Source: an uncultured Pseudomonadota bacterium (GTDB lineage: Bacteria > Pseudomonadota > Gammaproteobacteria > Xanthomonadales > Ahniellaceae). Taken from it: DNA of 47,811 nucleotides. Position numbers and translations under genes: made by a program. Location: positions 1 to 47,811 of the forward strand of contig CALKUS010000098.1 of the NCBI GenBank assembly GCA_937996755.1, read 5' to 3'. Below the pieces are notes generated by a model. The model was not told the DNA's origin. It ran no database searches and worked only from the letters and a program-made list of their open reading frames with translations. Numbering within the stretch: the stretch's first letter is position 1; the number at the start of each line of letters is the position of its first letter. Shown here one piece after another: positions 16,418 through 25,243 of the stretch.

Positions 16418-17823
16418 GCGTCGATCCGTCGGGAAAGCTCGTTGAATGCACGTTCGATGCCGCGCGCGAGCGGTCGCGCATCGGGCAACGCATCGCGGCA
16501 GGCCAGCACGCCGAACTCCAGCCATTCGGCGTACCCGTTCACCGTGACGTTGAGGCCGAGGCCGTGCGTCACGATCGACACCGGATGGTTGTGCACGATG
16601 CGCGCCCCGGCAATGTACAAAGGTACGGGGGGACCGGGCACGTTGCTGATGACGAGGTTTCCCAGCGGCGGCAGGCGTTCGGCGACGCGGCCGCGCGCCC
16701 ACAGGCGGCTCAGCCCGCTGGCCCAGACGGGCGCGGCGAACCCGGGAAAATCCTGCGGGATCAGTTCGCGGAACGTCGCGACGCGTTGCTTGATCTGCGC
16801 GGTCGCGGCGCGGATCGCCGCGAGGCGCTCGCGTGCGTCCGCGATGTGCGTCGGCAGCGGGCACTGCGTCATCGACACCTGGTTGTTGCTGGTGCCGTCG
16901 CCCGCGCTGCGCAGCGACACCGGCATCGCCGCGACCAGCGGCTGGTCGGGCAGCTCGCCGCGCTTTGCCAGCAGCTTGCGCAACGCACCCGCGCAGCACG
17001 CGAGCACGACGTCGTTGAGCGACGCGCCGGCGCGCTGCGCGAGCGCCTTCACGTCGGCCATCGGCAGCGAGGCCGTCGCGTAGCTGCGATGGGGCCCCAC
17101 CTGGCCGTTGAACGGCGTGCGCGGCGCGACGAGCACGGAGTCGCGGAGGTTCGTCGCGATCTCGCGCGCGTTGCCCACTGCTTCCCGCGCCATCTTCACG
17201 CCGGCCGGGATGGCCTGGATGAGCCGCGCGAACGCATTGATCGTGCTGCGCGCCGCGACGGTCGCCACGTCGCGCCGGCGCAAACGGTCGTCGTGCTCGG
17301 TCGCGATGCGCGCGCGGGCGCGCGTCGGCGCACCGCGCGGCGCAAGGTCGAGCAGCGCCTGTGCGAGCGCGACGCCGCCCTGCCCGTCCAGCAGCGCATG
17401 GTGGATCTTCGTGTGCAACGCGAGCGAGCCGTCGGCGAGGCCGTCGATCACGCAGAACTGCCACAGCGGCCGTTCGCGCGGCAGCGGCTCGGCGTGCAGC
17501 GCAGCGACGAGGTCGAAGAGCTGCTTGTCGCCGCCCGGCGCGCGCACGCGGCGCTCGATCACGTGCTGCTCGAGGTCGATCTCCGAGCCTTCGCGCCACA
17601 GCGGATGGCCGATGTCGAGCGGCGCCGGCTCCAGCGTCCGCCGCAGCGCGGCCGCACGCGGCAGGCGCTCCGCGAGGTGTGCGATGAGCGATCGCCGGAA
17701 ATCGCGCCGCCCGCGCGGCCGTTCCAGCCGCAGGAGGCTGCCCACATGCATCGGCGTGCCGGCCGCCTCGAGGTAAAGGAAGGTCGCGTCGAGGCCGCTG
17801 AGGGGAACCAGGCGATGGGGCAA
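16414..17823 (-). CDS. Wax ester synthase/diacylglycerol acyltransferase
   Basis: A 469-residue WS/DGAT family acyltransferase that joins acyl-CoA to fatty alcohol or diacylglycerol. Diagnostic motifs are LSGLDATFLYLE near the N-terminus, PLW (119-121), the catalytic HHALLDG (141-147), LNDVVLACCAGALR, NNQVSM and NVPGPP. It should work at the inner face of the cytoplasmic membrane to form neutral-lipid inclusions. No ATG fits the N-terminus; I place the start at TTG 17823, with GGAG seven bases upstream, although the frame remains open further. It heads a three-gene operon with two hydrolases and is divergent from an ABC transporter. Confidence 0.9.
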   Translation of the reverse strand: MPHRLVPLSGLDATFLYLEAAGTPMHVGSLLRLERPRGRRDFRRSLIAHLAERLPRAAALRRTLEPAPLDIGHPLWREGSEIDLEQHVIERRVRAPGGDKQLFDLVAALHAEPLPRERPLWQFCVIDGLADGSLALHTKIHHALLDGQGGVALAQALLDLAPRGAPTRARARIATEHDDRLRRRDVATVAARSTINAFARLIQAIPAGVKMAREAVGNAREIATNLRDSVLVAPRTPFNGQVGPHRSYATASLPMADVKALAQRAGASLNDVVLACCAGALRKLLAKRGELPDQPLVAAMPVSLRSAGDGTSNNQVSMTQCPLPTHIADARERLAAIRAATAQIKQRVATFRELIPQDFPGFAAPVWASGLSRLWARGRVAERLPPLGNLVISNVPGPPVPLYIAGARIVHNHPVSIVTHGLGLNVTVNGYAEWLEFGVLACRDALPDARPLARGIERAFNELSRRIDA

Positions 17824-18071
17824 CGGGGCGCTCCGTAGGTCGGTCCGGAGGGTAACCGAGCCCGGCGTTCCGGGCGTTGTGCGCTGCGAGGACCGGGGTC
17901 CACGCAGGCGGACGCCTGTCTCCCCGCGGTGTACCCACTCGGCATCCCGCCTCGTCCGTACCGGGCGCGCGCCATGCCCCCGGCATGGCGCAACCGTGCC
18001 CGGTGCGACCTTTGCCGCGGCGCGAACCGCCCCCACATAACATCGCTTCGACCCACCGCTGCGGCAACCCA
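17824..18071. other. Divergent intergenic region, lipid operon/ABC transporter
   Basis: 248 bp between the TTG of the acyltransferase gene and the GTG of the ABC transporter. It must hold both promoters. I see no convincing -35/-10 pair and no gene. Confidence 0.4.
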
Positions 18072-19919
18072 GTGATCGCCGACCCCAAGACCCGCCGCGC
18101 ACCGGACAAGACCGAAGGCCCCGCGCTGCGCGGCTTCTTCAGCGTGTTCCGCTATTCCGGGCGCGCGCTCGGGCTGGTCTGGACCACGAGCCGCGCGCTC
18201 ACGCTGCTGCTCGCGGCGCTCGCGATCGCCGCCGGCGTGCTGCCTGCCGGCGTCGCGTGGGTCGGTGCGCAGATCGTGGACGCCGTCGTGGCCGCGAGCC
18301 GCGCGTATCCGGCTGCGGACATCGCGCGCGTGTTCGAGCTGGTCGCGCTGGAAGGCCTGCTCGTCGCGGCGATCGCGGCCGCGCAGCGCGGGTTGTCGCT
18401 CTCGCAGTCGCTGCTGCGCGCGCAGCTCGGCAACCGCGTGAACGTGATGATCCTCGAGAAGGCGCTCACGCTGGAGCTGCCGCAGTTCGAGGACTCCGAA
18501 TTCTACGACAAGCTCACGCGCGCGCGGCGCGAGGCGTCCACGCGTCCGCTCTCGCTCGTGATGCGCACGTTCGGTCTGGCGCAGAACGCGATCTCGCTGC
18601 TCTCGTTCGGCGCGCTGCTGATCGCGTTCTCGCCGCTCGCCGTCGTGGTGCTCGCGCTCGCCGGCCTGCCGGCGTTCATCGCGGAAACGCGCTTCTCGGG
18701 CGACGCGTTCCGCCTGTTCCGCTGGCGCGCGCCCGAGACGCGCATGCAGATGTACCTCGAGACCGTGATCGCGCGCGAGGACCACGCGAAGGAAGTGAAG
18801 CTGTTCGGCCTCGGGCCGATGCTGCTCGGCCGCTACCGCGAAATCTTCCAGCGCCTGTATCGCGAGGACCGGAACCTGACCATTCGCCGCGATGCGTGGG
18901 GCTTCGGCCTCGGCCTGCTCGGCACGCTCGCGTTCTACGGCGCCTACGCGTGGATTGCCTGGTCGGCCGTGAAGGGCGCGATCACGCTCGGCGGCATGAC
19001 CATGTACCTGCTGCTGTTCCGCCAGGGCCAGGCCGCGGTGTCCGCGAGCCTCTCCGCGATCGGCGGCATGTACGAGGACAACCTCTACCTCTCCACGCTC
19101 TACGAATACCTCGAGACGCCCGTGCTGCAGACCGGCGGCAATGCCGACTCCGGCCCGCTGCCGCAGGACGGCATCCGCTTCGAGAACGTGTGCTTCACCT
19201 ACCCGGGCGCGGAGCAACCGACGCTCGTCGACATCGACCTGCACATCCGCCCTGGCCAATCGCTCGCGCTCGTCGGCGAAAACGGTTCAGGCAAGACGAC
19301 GCTCATCAAGCTGCTGACGCGCCTGTACCTGCCGCAGAAGGGCCGCATCCTGCTCGACGGCCGCGACCTGAACGAGTGGGACGCGAACGTGCTGCGCAAC
19401 CGCGTCGGCGTGATCTTCCAGGACTTCGCGCGCTACCAGCTCGCGGTGGGCGAGAACATCGGCGCGGGCGACGTGCGCGCGTTCGAGGACGCCGAGCGCT
19501 GGAAGGAGGCGGCGGACAAGGGCATGGCGACGCCGTTCATCGAGTCGCTGCCGCAGGGCTTCGACACGCAGCTGGGGAAGTGGTTCAAGGACGGTCGCGA
19601 GCTCAGCGGCGGCCAGTGGCAGAAGGTCGCGCTCGCGCGCGCATTCATGCGCTCGCAGGCCGACATCCTCGTGCTCGACGAGCCCACGGCCGCGATGGAC
19701 GCGGCGGCCGAAGCCACGATCTTCGATCACTTCCGCGCAATGGCGAAGGACCGCATCGTGATCCTCATCTCGCATCGTTTCTCCACCGTTCGCATGGCCG
19801 ACCAGATCGTGGTGATCGAAGGCGGCCGCATCGTCGAGCGCGGCACGCACGACGCGCTCATGGCCGTCGACGGCCGCTATGCGCGGTTGTTCTCGCTGCA
19901 GGCACAGGGCTACCGATAG
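18072..19919 (+). CDS. ABC transporter, fused permease and ATPase
   Basis: A 615-residue type-IV exporter half-transporter in the inner membrane. The N-terminal TM domain (about 15-335) has six predicted helices. The ATPase domain has Walker A GENGSGKTT (402-410), signature LSGGQ (about 510-514), Walker B DILVLDEPTAAMD (about 530-542) and the H-loop ISHR (about 564-567). It should function as a homodimer exporting a lipid, peptide or drug. The GTG start (18072) is chosen by sequence onset; an SD is not clear. Divergent from the wax ester synthase operon, so lipid export is possible but unproven. A nested hairpin follows the stop. Confidence 0.92.
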   Translation: MIADPKTRRAPDKTEGPALRGFFSVFRYSGRALGLVWTTSRALTLLLAALAIAAGVLPAGVAWVGAQIVDAVVAASRAYPAADIARVFELVALEGLLVAAIAAAQRGLSLSQSLLRAQLGNRVNVMILEKALTLELPQFEDSEFYDKLTRARREASTRPLSLVMRTFGLAQNAISLLSFGALLIAFSPLAVVVLALAGLPAFIAETRFSGDAFRLFRWRAPETRMQMYLETVIAREDHAKEVKLFGLGPMLLGRYREIFQRLYREDRNLTIRRDAWGFGLGLLGTLAFYGAYAWIAWSAVKGAITLGGMTMYLLLFRQGQAAVSASLSAIGGMYEDNLYLSTLYEYLETPVLQTGGNADSGPLPQDGIRFENVCFTYPGAEQPTLVDIDLHIRPGQSLALVGENGSGKTTLIKLLTRLYLPQKGRILLDGRDLNEWDANVLRNRVGVIFQDFARYQLAVGENIGAGDVRAFEDAERWKEAADKGMATPFIESLPQGFDTQLGKWFKDGRELSGGQWQKVALARAFMRSQADILVLDEPTAAMDAAAEATIFDHFRAMAKDRIVILISHRFSTVRMADQIVVIEGGRIVERGTHDALMAVDGRYARLFSLQAQGYR

Positions 19920-19924
19920 AGCAA

Positions 19925-19992
19925 GACGGAGGACGGAGGCCCGAGGTCGAGTACACCTCGGCGCTCCATGAACGCGCCCTCCGTCCTCCGTC
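19925..19992. terminator. Nested hairpin after the ABC transporter
   Basis: Fifteen-bp perfect arms (gacggaggacggagg at 19925-19939; its complement at 19978-19992) enclose a second dyad (ccgaggt/acctcgg). It is followed by a short T-containing tract near 20003. It is probably a terminator, although its size also suits a palindromic repeat. Confidence 0.55.
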
Positions 19993-20040
19993 CTCCTTCC
20001 TGCTTTTGGCTATGCTCGCCTGCACGACCGGGGAACAGCC

Positions 20041-20781
20041 ATGGCGAGCGAAGCGGAACAACGCGCAGCCGGGGGCGGCTACACCGACGCCGAGTTCAAC
20101 GAGGCGATGCTGCGCTCGCAGCGTTCCGATCCGCTGACCGTCGCCATCCGGCTCGGCACGCTCGTCGCCGTCTACTGGCTGCTCGCGCGCGCGATCGCGC
20201 AGTTCAAGCTGCCGGTCTCGCTGCTCTGGCTGCCGCTCGCCGCGGAGTTCCTCGCGATCCTGTGGATCGGGCGCTTCGCGATCAAGCCGTTCGTCGACTG
20301 CAAGGCGTTCGCGCGCAGCATGGGCGGCTGGTTCGCGTTCCTGTTCTGGAATGGAGTCGTGGTCGGCGCCTATGTCGCGGCGCTGGCCTGGGACTCGAAC
20401 ACGCGTGGCTTCGCCGGCGCGTTTGCCGAGCGCTGGGCGCTCGTGCGCGAATCCGGCATGCATTACGCCATCGCTGCAGCGATCCTCGGCCTGCTGCTCT
20501 CGAGCATCGTCGAAGTCGTGCGCTGGCGCGCCCGGCGCGGCGTCTTCGTATGGACGTCGATCATGACGAGCGGCTTCCGGATCGGCGTGCTGTTCCTCTG
20601 CGCGATGATCGCGGTCGTGCTCGGCATCGTCTTCGCCAGGTCGCTCGAACGCAGCGGCGTGAACTGGTCGTGGGTCGTGTTCGGCTTCCTGCTGTTCGTC
20701 GACCTGGCGACGCTCGTCGCCATGACGTTCTTCCATCGCGAGCTGCTGGGGAAGAAGCGCGCCGTCGTGGGAGCGACGTGA
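20041..20781 (+). CDS. Multi-pass membrane protein of unknown function
   Basis: A 246-residue hydrophobic protein. A soluble N-terminus of about 30 residues (GGYTDAEFNEAMLRSQ) precedes about six TM helices at roughly 33-51, 56-76, 96-116, 140-160, 178-200 and 210-230. I do not recognise a family or catalytic residues. A GGGGAA SD supports the start. The last residues (AVVGAT) and the TGA are encoded by a REP-type repeat (gtgggagcgacg...), so the natural C-terminus probably ended near LLGKKR. It stands alone between the ABC transporter and a convergent SDR gene. Confidence 0.8.
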   Translation: MASEAEQRAAGGGYTDAEFNEAMLRSQRSDPLTVAIRLGTLVAVYWLLARAIAQFKLPVSLLWLPLAAEFLAILWIGRFAIKPFVDCKAFARSMGGWFAFLFWNGVVVGAYVAALAWDSNTRGFAGAFAERWALVRESGMHYAIAAAILGLLLSSIVEVVRWRARRGVFVWTSIMTSGFRIGVLFLCAMIAVVLGIVFARSLERSGVNWSWVVFGFLLFVDLATLVAMTFFHRELLGKKRAVVGAT

Positions 20782-20790
20782 GTCGCGATC
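20768..20790. repeat. REP-type palindrome at a gene 3' end
   Basis: The sequence gtgggagcgacg followed by agtcgcgat matches the outer ends of the 12310-12650 element. It contains the TGA of the membrane protein gene (20779-20781). Confidence 0.6.
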
Positions 20791-20878
20791 TTTTCGAAGG
20801 TCAGAGCAGTCTCCGCCCAGCCGTCCCTGGCACGTGGCGTCCGGCCCGCACATCCCTGTGCTGGCGTTCGGTCGCGCG

Positions 20879-20890
20879 CCCCCTCACCCC
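20879..20890. repeat. Third copy of the DUF559-framing repeat
   Basis: The sequence ccccctcacccc is identical to 8466-8477 and includes the stop codon (20884-20886, complement) of the SDR gene. Confidence 0.5.
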
Positions 20891-21885
20891 CTGGGCCCAC
20901 CCATCACCGGAAGGATGGCGCCGCTGATGTAGCTCGAGCAGACGGGCGACGCGAGGAAGACGTAGGCGGGCGAGAGCTCTTCCGGCTGCGCGGGGCGGTG
21001 CATGTCGCTCTTCTGCCCGAACCCGGCGACCTTCTCCGCCGGCGAGTCCGACGGATTGAGTGGCGTCCAGACCGGCCCCGGCGCGACGCAATTCACGCGG
21101 ATGCCCTTCGGCAGCAGGTTCGCCGCGAGCGATTTCGTGAACGCGTGGATCGCGCCCTTCGTCGCGGAATAGTCGAGCAGCCTTCCGCTGCCGAACAGCG
21201 CCGTCTCGGAGCCCGTATTGATGATCGACGCGCCCTCGGTGAGGTGCGGCAAGGCCGCCTTCGCCATGTGGAAATAGCCGCCGATGTTGGTGTCGAGCGT
21301 TTCCTGCAGCTGCGCTTCCGTGATGTCCTCCAGCGACTCGACGTGCTGCTGGAACGCGGCATTGTTGACGAGCACGTCCAGGCGCCCGAACTGCTTCACC
21401 GTGCGCGCGACGGCTTTCCTGCAAAAGCCGGCATCTTTTACGTCACCCGCAATCGCGAGGCAGCGCGTGCCCTCGGCCTCGACCGCGCGCCTGGTCGCCT
21501 TCGCGTCCGCGTGCTCGTCCAGGTAGACGATCGCGACGTCCGCGCCTTCACGCGCGAACAGGACGGCGACCGCGCGGCCGATGCCGGAATCGCCGCCCGT
21601 GACGATCGCCGCGAGCCCGCGCAGCTTGCCGCTGCCGCGGTAGTCCGGCGCGAGGAAGCGCGGCGCGACCTCGAGCTCGTGCTCGTTGCCGGGCTTCTCC
21701 AGGTGCTGCGCAGGCAGCGGGTTTTCCGGCTGCCGGCGCGGCCCGGCCTGCACCGGCTTGTCGCTTTCCTCCTGCGCCCGCTTCCCGGGCTTCGGCTTGC
21801 CGTCCACGCGGGACTGGATGGAGCGCTGTCTTTCCGCCGCCGCGGCCGCTCGATTGGCGGTGACGCGATTCGTGTTCCTTGCCAT
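20884..21885 (-). CDS. SDR family oxidoreductase
   Basis: A 333-residue classical short-chain dehydrogenase with a long polar N-terminal extension (about 1-65, rich in Arg, Lys, Gln and Pro), typical of the general-stress/YghA-like SDR group. NAD(P) binding: VTGGDSGIGRA (95-105). Other motifs are VNNAAFQQ (173-180), catalytic Ser near 226 (INTGSE), Tyr239 and Lys243 (YSATKG). It reduces or oxidises an unknown alcohol/ketone in the cytoplasm. The start at 21885 has GGAG at good spacing. Divergent from yqcC-like gene; its stop lies in a repeat. Confidence 0.92.
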   Translation of the reverse strand: MARNTNRVTANRAAAAAERQRSIQSRVDGKPKPGKRAQEESDKPVQAGPRRQPENPLPAQHLEKPGNEHELEVAPRFLAPDYRGSGKLRGLAAIVTGGDSGIGRAVAVLFAREGADVAIVYLDEHADAKATRRAVEAEGTRCLAIAGDVKDAGFCRKAVARTVKQFGRLDVLVNNAAFQQHVESLEDITEAQLQETLDTNIGGYFHMAKAALPHLTEGASIINTGSETALFGSGRLLDYSATKGAIHAFTKSLAANLLPKGIRVNCVAPGPVWTPLNPSDSPAEKVAGFGQKSDMHRPAQPEELSPAYVFLASPVCSSYISGAILPVMGGPRG

Positions 21886-21976
21886 GGCTCGCTCCGCATG
21901 CGTGTCCGACGCGAGGCAGCAAGCGATGTGCCAGCAGGTGCTTGCCCGGCCATGGCCGCTTCGGAAAAATACGCGG

Positions 21977-22360
21977 ATGAGCTGGCTGAGCAGACTGCGG
22001 ACCGGGTTGCCTGGCGGATTCGACGAAGCCGCGTGGCGCGCCGCGCTCGCACGCCAGCTCGATGCGATCGAAGCGGAGCTGCGCGGCCTCGGCTGGTGGC
22101 AGGCGCAGGCGCCGCCGCCCGAGGCCATGCGATTCACGCGCGCGTTCGGCGCCGACACGCTCGCGTTTTCGCAGTGGTTGCAGTTCGTGTTCCTGCCGAA
22201 CGCGCGCGAAGCCGTGGCGGGCCGGCGCACGCTGCCGCAACGCTCGACGGTCGGCGCCCAGGCCGTGCGCGAGTTCGACGGCATGGACGACGCCGAGCGC
22301 CTGTGCTCGTTGCTGTCGGGATTCGACTTCGCGGTCGAGCGGAAGCAGCTTCCGCCCTGA
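21977..22360 (+). CDS. YqcC family protein
   Basis: A 127-residue protein of the YqcC/DUF446 family. After a short lead (SWLSRLRTGLPGGF), the core runs LARQLDAIEAELRGLGWW, MRFTRAFGADTLAFSQWLQFVFLPNAR and ends in a Pro-rich tail. The conserved FSQWLQFVFLPR-like stretch is diagnostic. The function is unknown; in enterobacteria it neighbours the tRNA pseudouridine synthase truC, which is absent here. Start at ATG 21977 with a weak SD. It is convergent with the TMEM43-like gene, with the stop codons one base apart. Confidence 0.88.
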   Translation: MSWLSRLRTGLPGGFDEAAWRAALARQLDAIEAELRGLGWWQAQAPPPEAMRFTRAFGADTLAFSQWLQFVFLPNAREAVAGRRTLPQRSTVGAQAVREFDGMDDAERLCSLLSGFDFAVERKQLPP

Positions 22361-22361
22361 T

Positions 22362-23390
22362 TCAACCGGACTGGACGTGCCCGCGACGCCGCGACCTGCG
22401 TTGCGGAAACCGCGCGGGCAGCCAGCGGAACAGCGCGACCATCGCCACGGCGAGCAGCAGCGCGGTCGCGGCGCAAGCGATCGCGATCGCAGGCGGCCAC
22501 GCCAGGACGCGCTCGACCAAGCGCTCGACCCAGCGCAGCGGCCAGGCCACCAGCAGCCACGCGCACCACGGCAGCAGCTGCGACGGATGCGTGAGGCCGG
22601 TCTCGCGTCGTCCGAACCAGTTGCCGGCCGCCGCGATGAGCACCCATCCGCCGACGACGATCGGAACGGAACCCGCGAGCCGGAACATCCACGAACCCCG
22701 GGAGATGCGCTGGCGCTGCACCTCGGCCATCGTGGCCGCATCGACGTTGCCGAGCCTTGCGACGCCGATGTCGAACGACATCGGCATGCCGAACCGCTCG
22801 CGCAGGCGCGTTTCGCGCACGAGCTCGCCACCGCGCTGGATCGCGAACACCGTGATCTCGCCGCGCGGCACCCACGTGTAGACGCGCATGCGATCGCCCG
22901 CCTGCGGCGACGCGGGCGTACCGCTGCCCCAGAACACCTTGTGCGAGCCGTCCGTCGCCTTCGGCTGCAGGAAGGCGATCGCGTCCGCGTCGAGCGCGAA
23001 GCGCGCGTCGACCTCGACGCCGTCGAACAGCCCGGGATCGACGTCGCGTCCGTCCAGCCGCATCCGCGCCCAGCGCGTTTCGCCGTTGCGCGTGCGCCAG
23101 CCCGTCGAGGTCCGCGTCTCGTTGTTCGAGGTCGTCGTCCTGCTTTCGAGCGTGAGGTCCTCGACGCGCAGCGCGAGTCCGTCGCGCGCGACGACGTGGC
23201 CGTCGTCGAGCGTGGGCGGCGCAACGACTTCGGGCATGCCCGCGCGCAGGACCGCCTCGTGGCCGCGCTCGAATTCCGCGCGCACCTCCGCCGCAGCGAG
23301 GATGCCGGTCACGCGCACCCAGGCGCCGACGACGATCAGCGCGACGGCGACCGTCCCGAGCAGCAGGCCCTTGCGCCGGTTCACGTTCAC
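22362..23390 (-). CDS. TMEM43-like membrane protein
   Basis: A 342-residue protein with one N-terminal TM helix (about 9-28), a large extracytoplasmic domain (about 35-235) and three or four C-terminal TM helices (about 237-258, 275-295, 300-325). The domain contains GDRMRVYTWVPRGEITVFA and FRLAGSVPIVVGGWVL, resembling the TMEM43/DUF1625 family. The role is unknown. Its GTG start overlaps the upstream gene's TGA by four bases (GTGA), so the two form a coupled pair. Convergent with the yqcC-like gene. The family call is moderate because it rests on layout and a few motifs. Confidence 0.65.
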   Translation of the reverse strand: MNVNRRKGLLLGTVAVALIVVGAWVRVTGILAAAEVRAEFERGHEAVLRAGMPEVVAPPTLDDGHVVARDGLALRVEDLTLESRTTTSNNETRTSTGWRTRNGETRWARMRLDGRDVDPGLFDGVEVDARFALDADAIAFLQPKATDGSHKVFWGSGTPASPQAGDRMRVYTWVPRGEITVFAIQRGGELVRETRLRERFGMPMSFDIGVARLGNVDAATMAEVQRQRISRGSWMFRLAGSVPIVVGGWVLIAAAGNWFGRRETGLTHPSQLLPWCAWLLVAWPLRWVERLVERVLAWPPAIAIACAATALLLAVAMVALFRWLPARFPQRRSRRRGHVQSG

Positions 23391-24229
23391 GTGCGGTCGG
23401 TCGGCAGCGCCGGGTCGCGCGCCGCGTAGCTCATCGCGAGCGGGATCGCGGCGATGAGCGTCTCGGCGATGAGGCGCGCGAGCACGAAGCCGATCGCCCA
23501 ACCCGCGACGCCCGACGCAATGAGGCTGCCCACCAGCATGAACGCGCCGTAGGCCGCGGCGAGCATGAGGAGGCCCACGACCACCGACTGTTCGGGGTGC
23601 GCGCCGAACTTCTTCGCGACGAACTCGATGCCCTTGAACGCGCCGATCGAAACGGCGAAGAACGGCATCGCGAACGGGATGCCGCCGAGGATGAGCGTGA
23701 GCACGCGCGCGCCCGCGTCGTTCGATACGGTGGAGAGCATCTGCCCGCCGTGCGACCGCCAATGCGCGACGTCGCCGACCGCGTGCACGATGCCGAGCAG
23801 CGTGGTGATGCCGAGCGCCCAGTGCAGCCTGGCGTCGATCCACGGCTGCGGCGAGCGCAGCAGCGCGAGGAAGTCGGGCCAGCCCTCGATCATCAGCAGC
23901 GACACGCTGTAGGCGCCGCCGAGCCAGACCGCGAGGAACGCGAACAGCCCGAGGCGCTCCTTCCACGGCTTCGGCTGGTCGGACCAGGCGCTGCGCGGAA
24001 CGCAGAGGTGGACGATCCACGCGAGCGCGGCGAGCACGATCGCCTCCGCGAACGTGAGCGCGATCAGGTGCGCGCCGCGCACGCGCCCCGTCAGCATCAT
24101 CCAGAGCACGAGGCCGTTGCCGGCCACGAGCGACGCGGCGTTCAGCGCGAACGTGCCCCAGCCGTGCGCGGGGAAGCGCTTCAGCCAGGCCTGCGCCTCG
24201 TCGCGCGTCAAGGACGTTTGCTCGGACAT
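23387..24229 (-). CDS. Multi-pass membrane protein coupled to the TMEM43-like gene
   Basis: A 280-residue hydrophobic protein with about six or seven TM helices (about 25-45, 52-72, 95-115, 135-152, 175-200, 210-265) and a short charged N-terminus (SEQTSLTRDEAQAWLKRFP). I recognise no catalytic motif; the pattern LNAASLVAGNGLVLWM with an in-membrane Asn and an Ala/Glu-rich second helix vaguely recalls DUF6498-type proteins. I chose ATG 24229; an upstream in-frame ATG would add 14 unlikely residues. It is translated together with the TMEM43-like protein, suggesting a complex. Confidence 0.75.
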   Translation of the reverse strand: MSEQTSLTRDEAQAWLKRFPAHGWGTFALNAASLVAGNGLVLWMMLTGRVRGAHLIALTFAEAIVLAALAWIVHLCVPRSAWSDQPKPWKERLGLFAFLAVWLGGAYSVSLLMIEGWPDFLALLRSPQPWIDARLHWALGITTLLGIVHAVGDVAHWRSHGGQMLSTVSNDAGARVLTLILGGIPFAMPFFAVSIGAFKGIEFVAKKFGAHPEQSVVVGLLMLAAAYGAFMLVGSLIASGVAGWAIGFVLARLIAETLIAAIPLAMSYAARDPALPTDRT

Positions 24230-24318
24230 CGCCTGGATTTCCCCGCCGTTGCGCCCCGGCGAGCGTGCCACAGCCGGCCGGCCGGCGCTCCGGTACGATG
24301 CCCCGGGGGGAGACCACC

Positions 24319-24705
24319 GTGGACGAAAGCAAACCGACCTGGCGGCACCACGTGGAAGACGACGTGCTCGTCTACACCTATTCCGGCGCGCCGACGTTCG
24401 AGTCGCTGAAACAATACTCGCGCGAAACCATCCAGCACGCGACGACCAGCGGCTTCGGGAAAGTCCTGTCCGACCTCACCGGGCTCGATGCTTCGCCCGG
24501 CGCCGTCGAGCGCCTGCTGCTCGGCTCGTTCGTCGCGGAGAAGTGGCCGCGCGGCATCCGACTCGCCGTGCTCATCGCGCGCGAGATGAACACACCCGAC
24601 CACCTGTTCGAGAACGCGGCTTCGCAGAAGGGCGTTCCGCTGGTCGTCACCGACTCCATCGACGAGGCCATGCGCTGGTTGCACCACACGGAAGCGAAGC
24701 GATGA
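24319..24705 (+). CDS. STAS/SpoIIAA-like protein
   Basis: A 128-residue single-domain protein with the alternating beta-alpha pattern of STAS/SpoIIAA-like folds: EDDVLVYTYSGAPTFESL, FGKVLSDLTGLD, RLAVLIAREMN and GVPLVVTDSIDEAMRWL. Proteins of this type usually bind partners or lipids and have no catalytic residues. I start at GTG 24319 because GGGGGGAG sits at ideal spacing; the ATG at 24298 overlaps that SD. The stop overlaps the following gene by four bases (ATGA). Compare the similar-looking protein at 37602. Confidence 0.72.
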   Translation: MDESKPTWRHHVEDDVLVYTYSGAPTFESLKQYSRETIQHATTSGFGKVLSDLTGLDASPGAVERLLLGSFVAEKWPRGIRLAVLIAREMNTPDHLFENAASQKGVPLVVTDSIDEAMRWLHHTEAKR

Positions 24706-25139
24706 GCGCGCCGGCCCTGGTCGTCGCGCGCGCGTCGCGGGTGTTCGCGACGGGCTGCGAGCGCGTCTTCGATGCGTGGCTCGATCCCGCGATGATCAAG
24801 CGCTGGTTCGGCCCGGGCCTCGGGCCGGTGACGATCGCCGAGGTGCAGGCGCGCGTCGGCGGCCGCTTCGCGATCGTCCAGCGCCGCAACGGCGAGGACG
24901 TCGCGCACGGTGGCAGCTACGAGGAGCTCGCGCGTCCGCACCGCCTCGCGTTCACCTGGGAAGTGCCGCCGGGGTCGAAGGACCGCAGCCGCGTGCTCGT
25001 CACCACGACACCCGAAGGCGACGGCTGCCGCTGCGACGTCGCGCACCAGATGGACGCGCAATGGCGCGAGTTCGTGCCGCGCGGCGAGCAGGCGTGGGCG
25101 AAGATGCTCGCAGCGATGTCGGAAGCGCTGGGCGGCTGA
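24702..25139 (+). CDS. SRPBCC/AHSA1 domain protein
   Basis: A 145-residue START-like (AHSA1) protein. Typical motifs are VFDAWLDPAMIKRWFGPG (22-39), VGGRFAIVQ, HGGSYEELARPHRLAFTW and a C-terminal helix. The fold makes a hydrophobic ligand pocket; ligand unknown. Cytoplasmic. It is translationally coupled to the STAS-like gene through ATGA and followed by a strong hairpin shared with the convergent UPF0149 gene. Confidence 0.92.
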   Translation: MSAPALVVARASRVFATGCERVFDAWLDPAMIKRWFGPGLGPVTIAEVQARVGGRFAIVQRRNGEDVAHGGSYEELARPHRLAFTWEVPPGSKDRSRVLVTTTPEGDGCRCDVAHQMDAQWREFVPRGEQAWAKMLAAMSEALGG

Positions 25140-25212
25140 GGAGTTTCACTACCGAGGACTGCATCCCTGCGGCCCTCCATTCGGCATCCCTGCCTCATCC
25201 GAACTTCGGCGC

Positions 25213-25235
25213 ACGCGATGCCACCGGCATCGCGT
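25213..25235. terminator. Bidirectional hairpin terminator
   Basis: Perfect 10-bp arms (acgcgatgcc/ggcatcgcgt) with loop acc between the convergent ends of the SRPBCC gene (25139) and the UPF0149 gene (25244). Confidence 0.65.
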
Positions 25236-25243
25236 CGGCGCGC

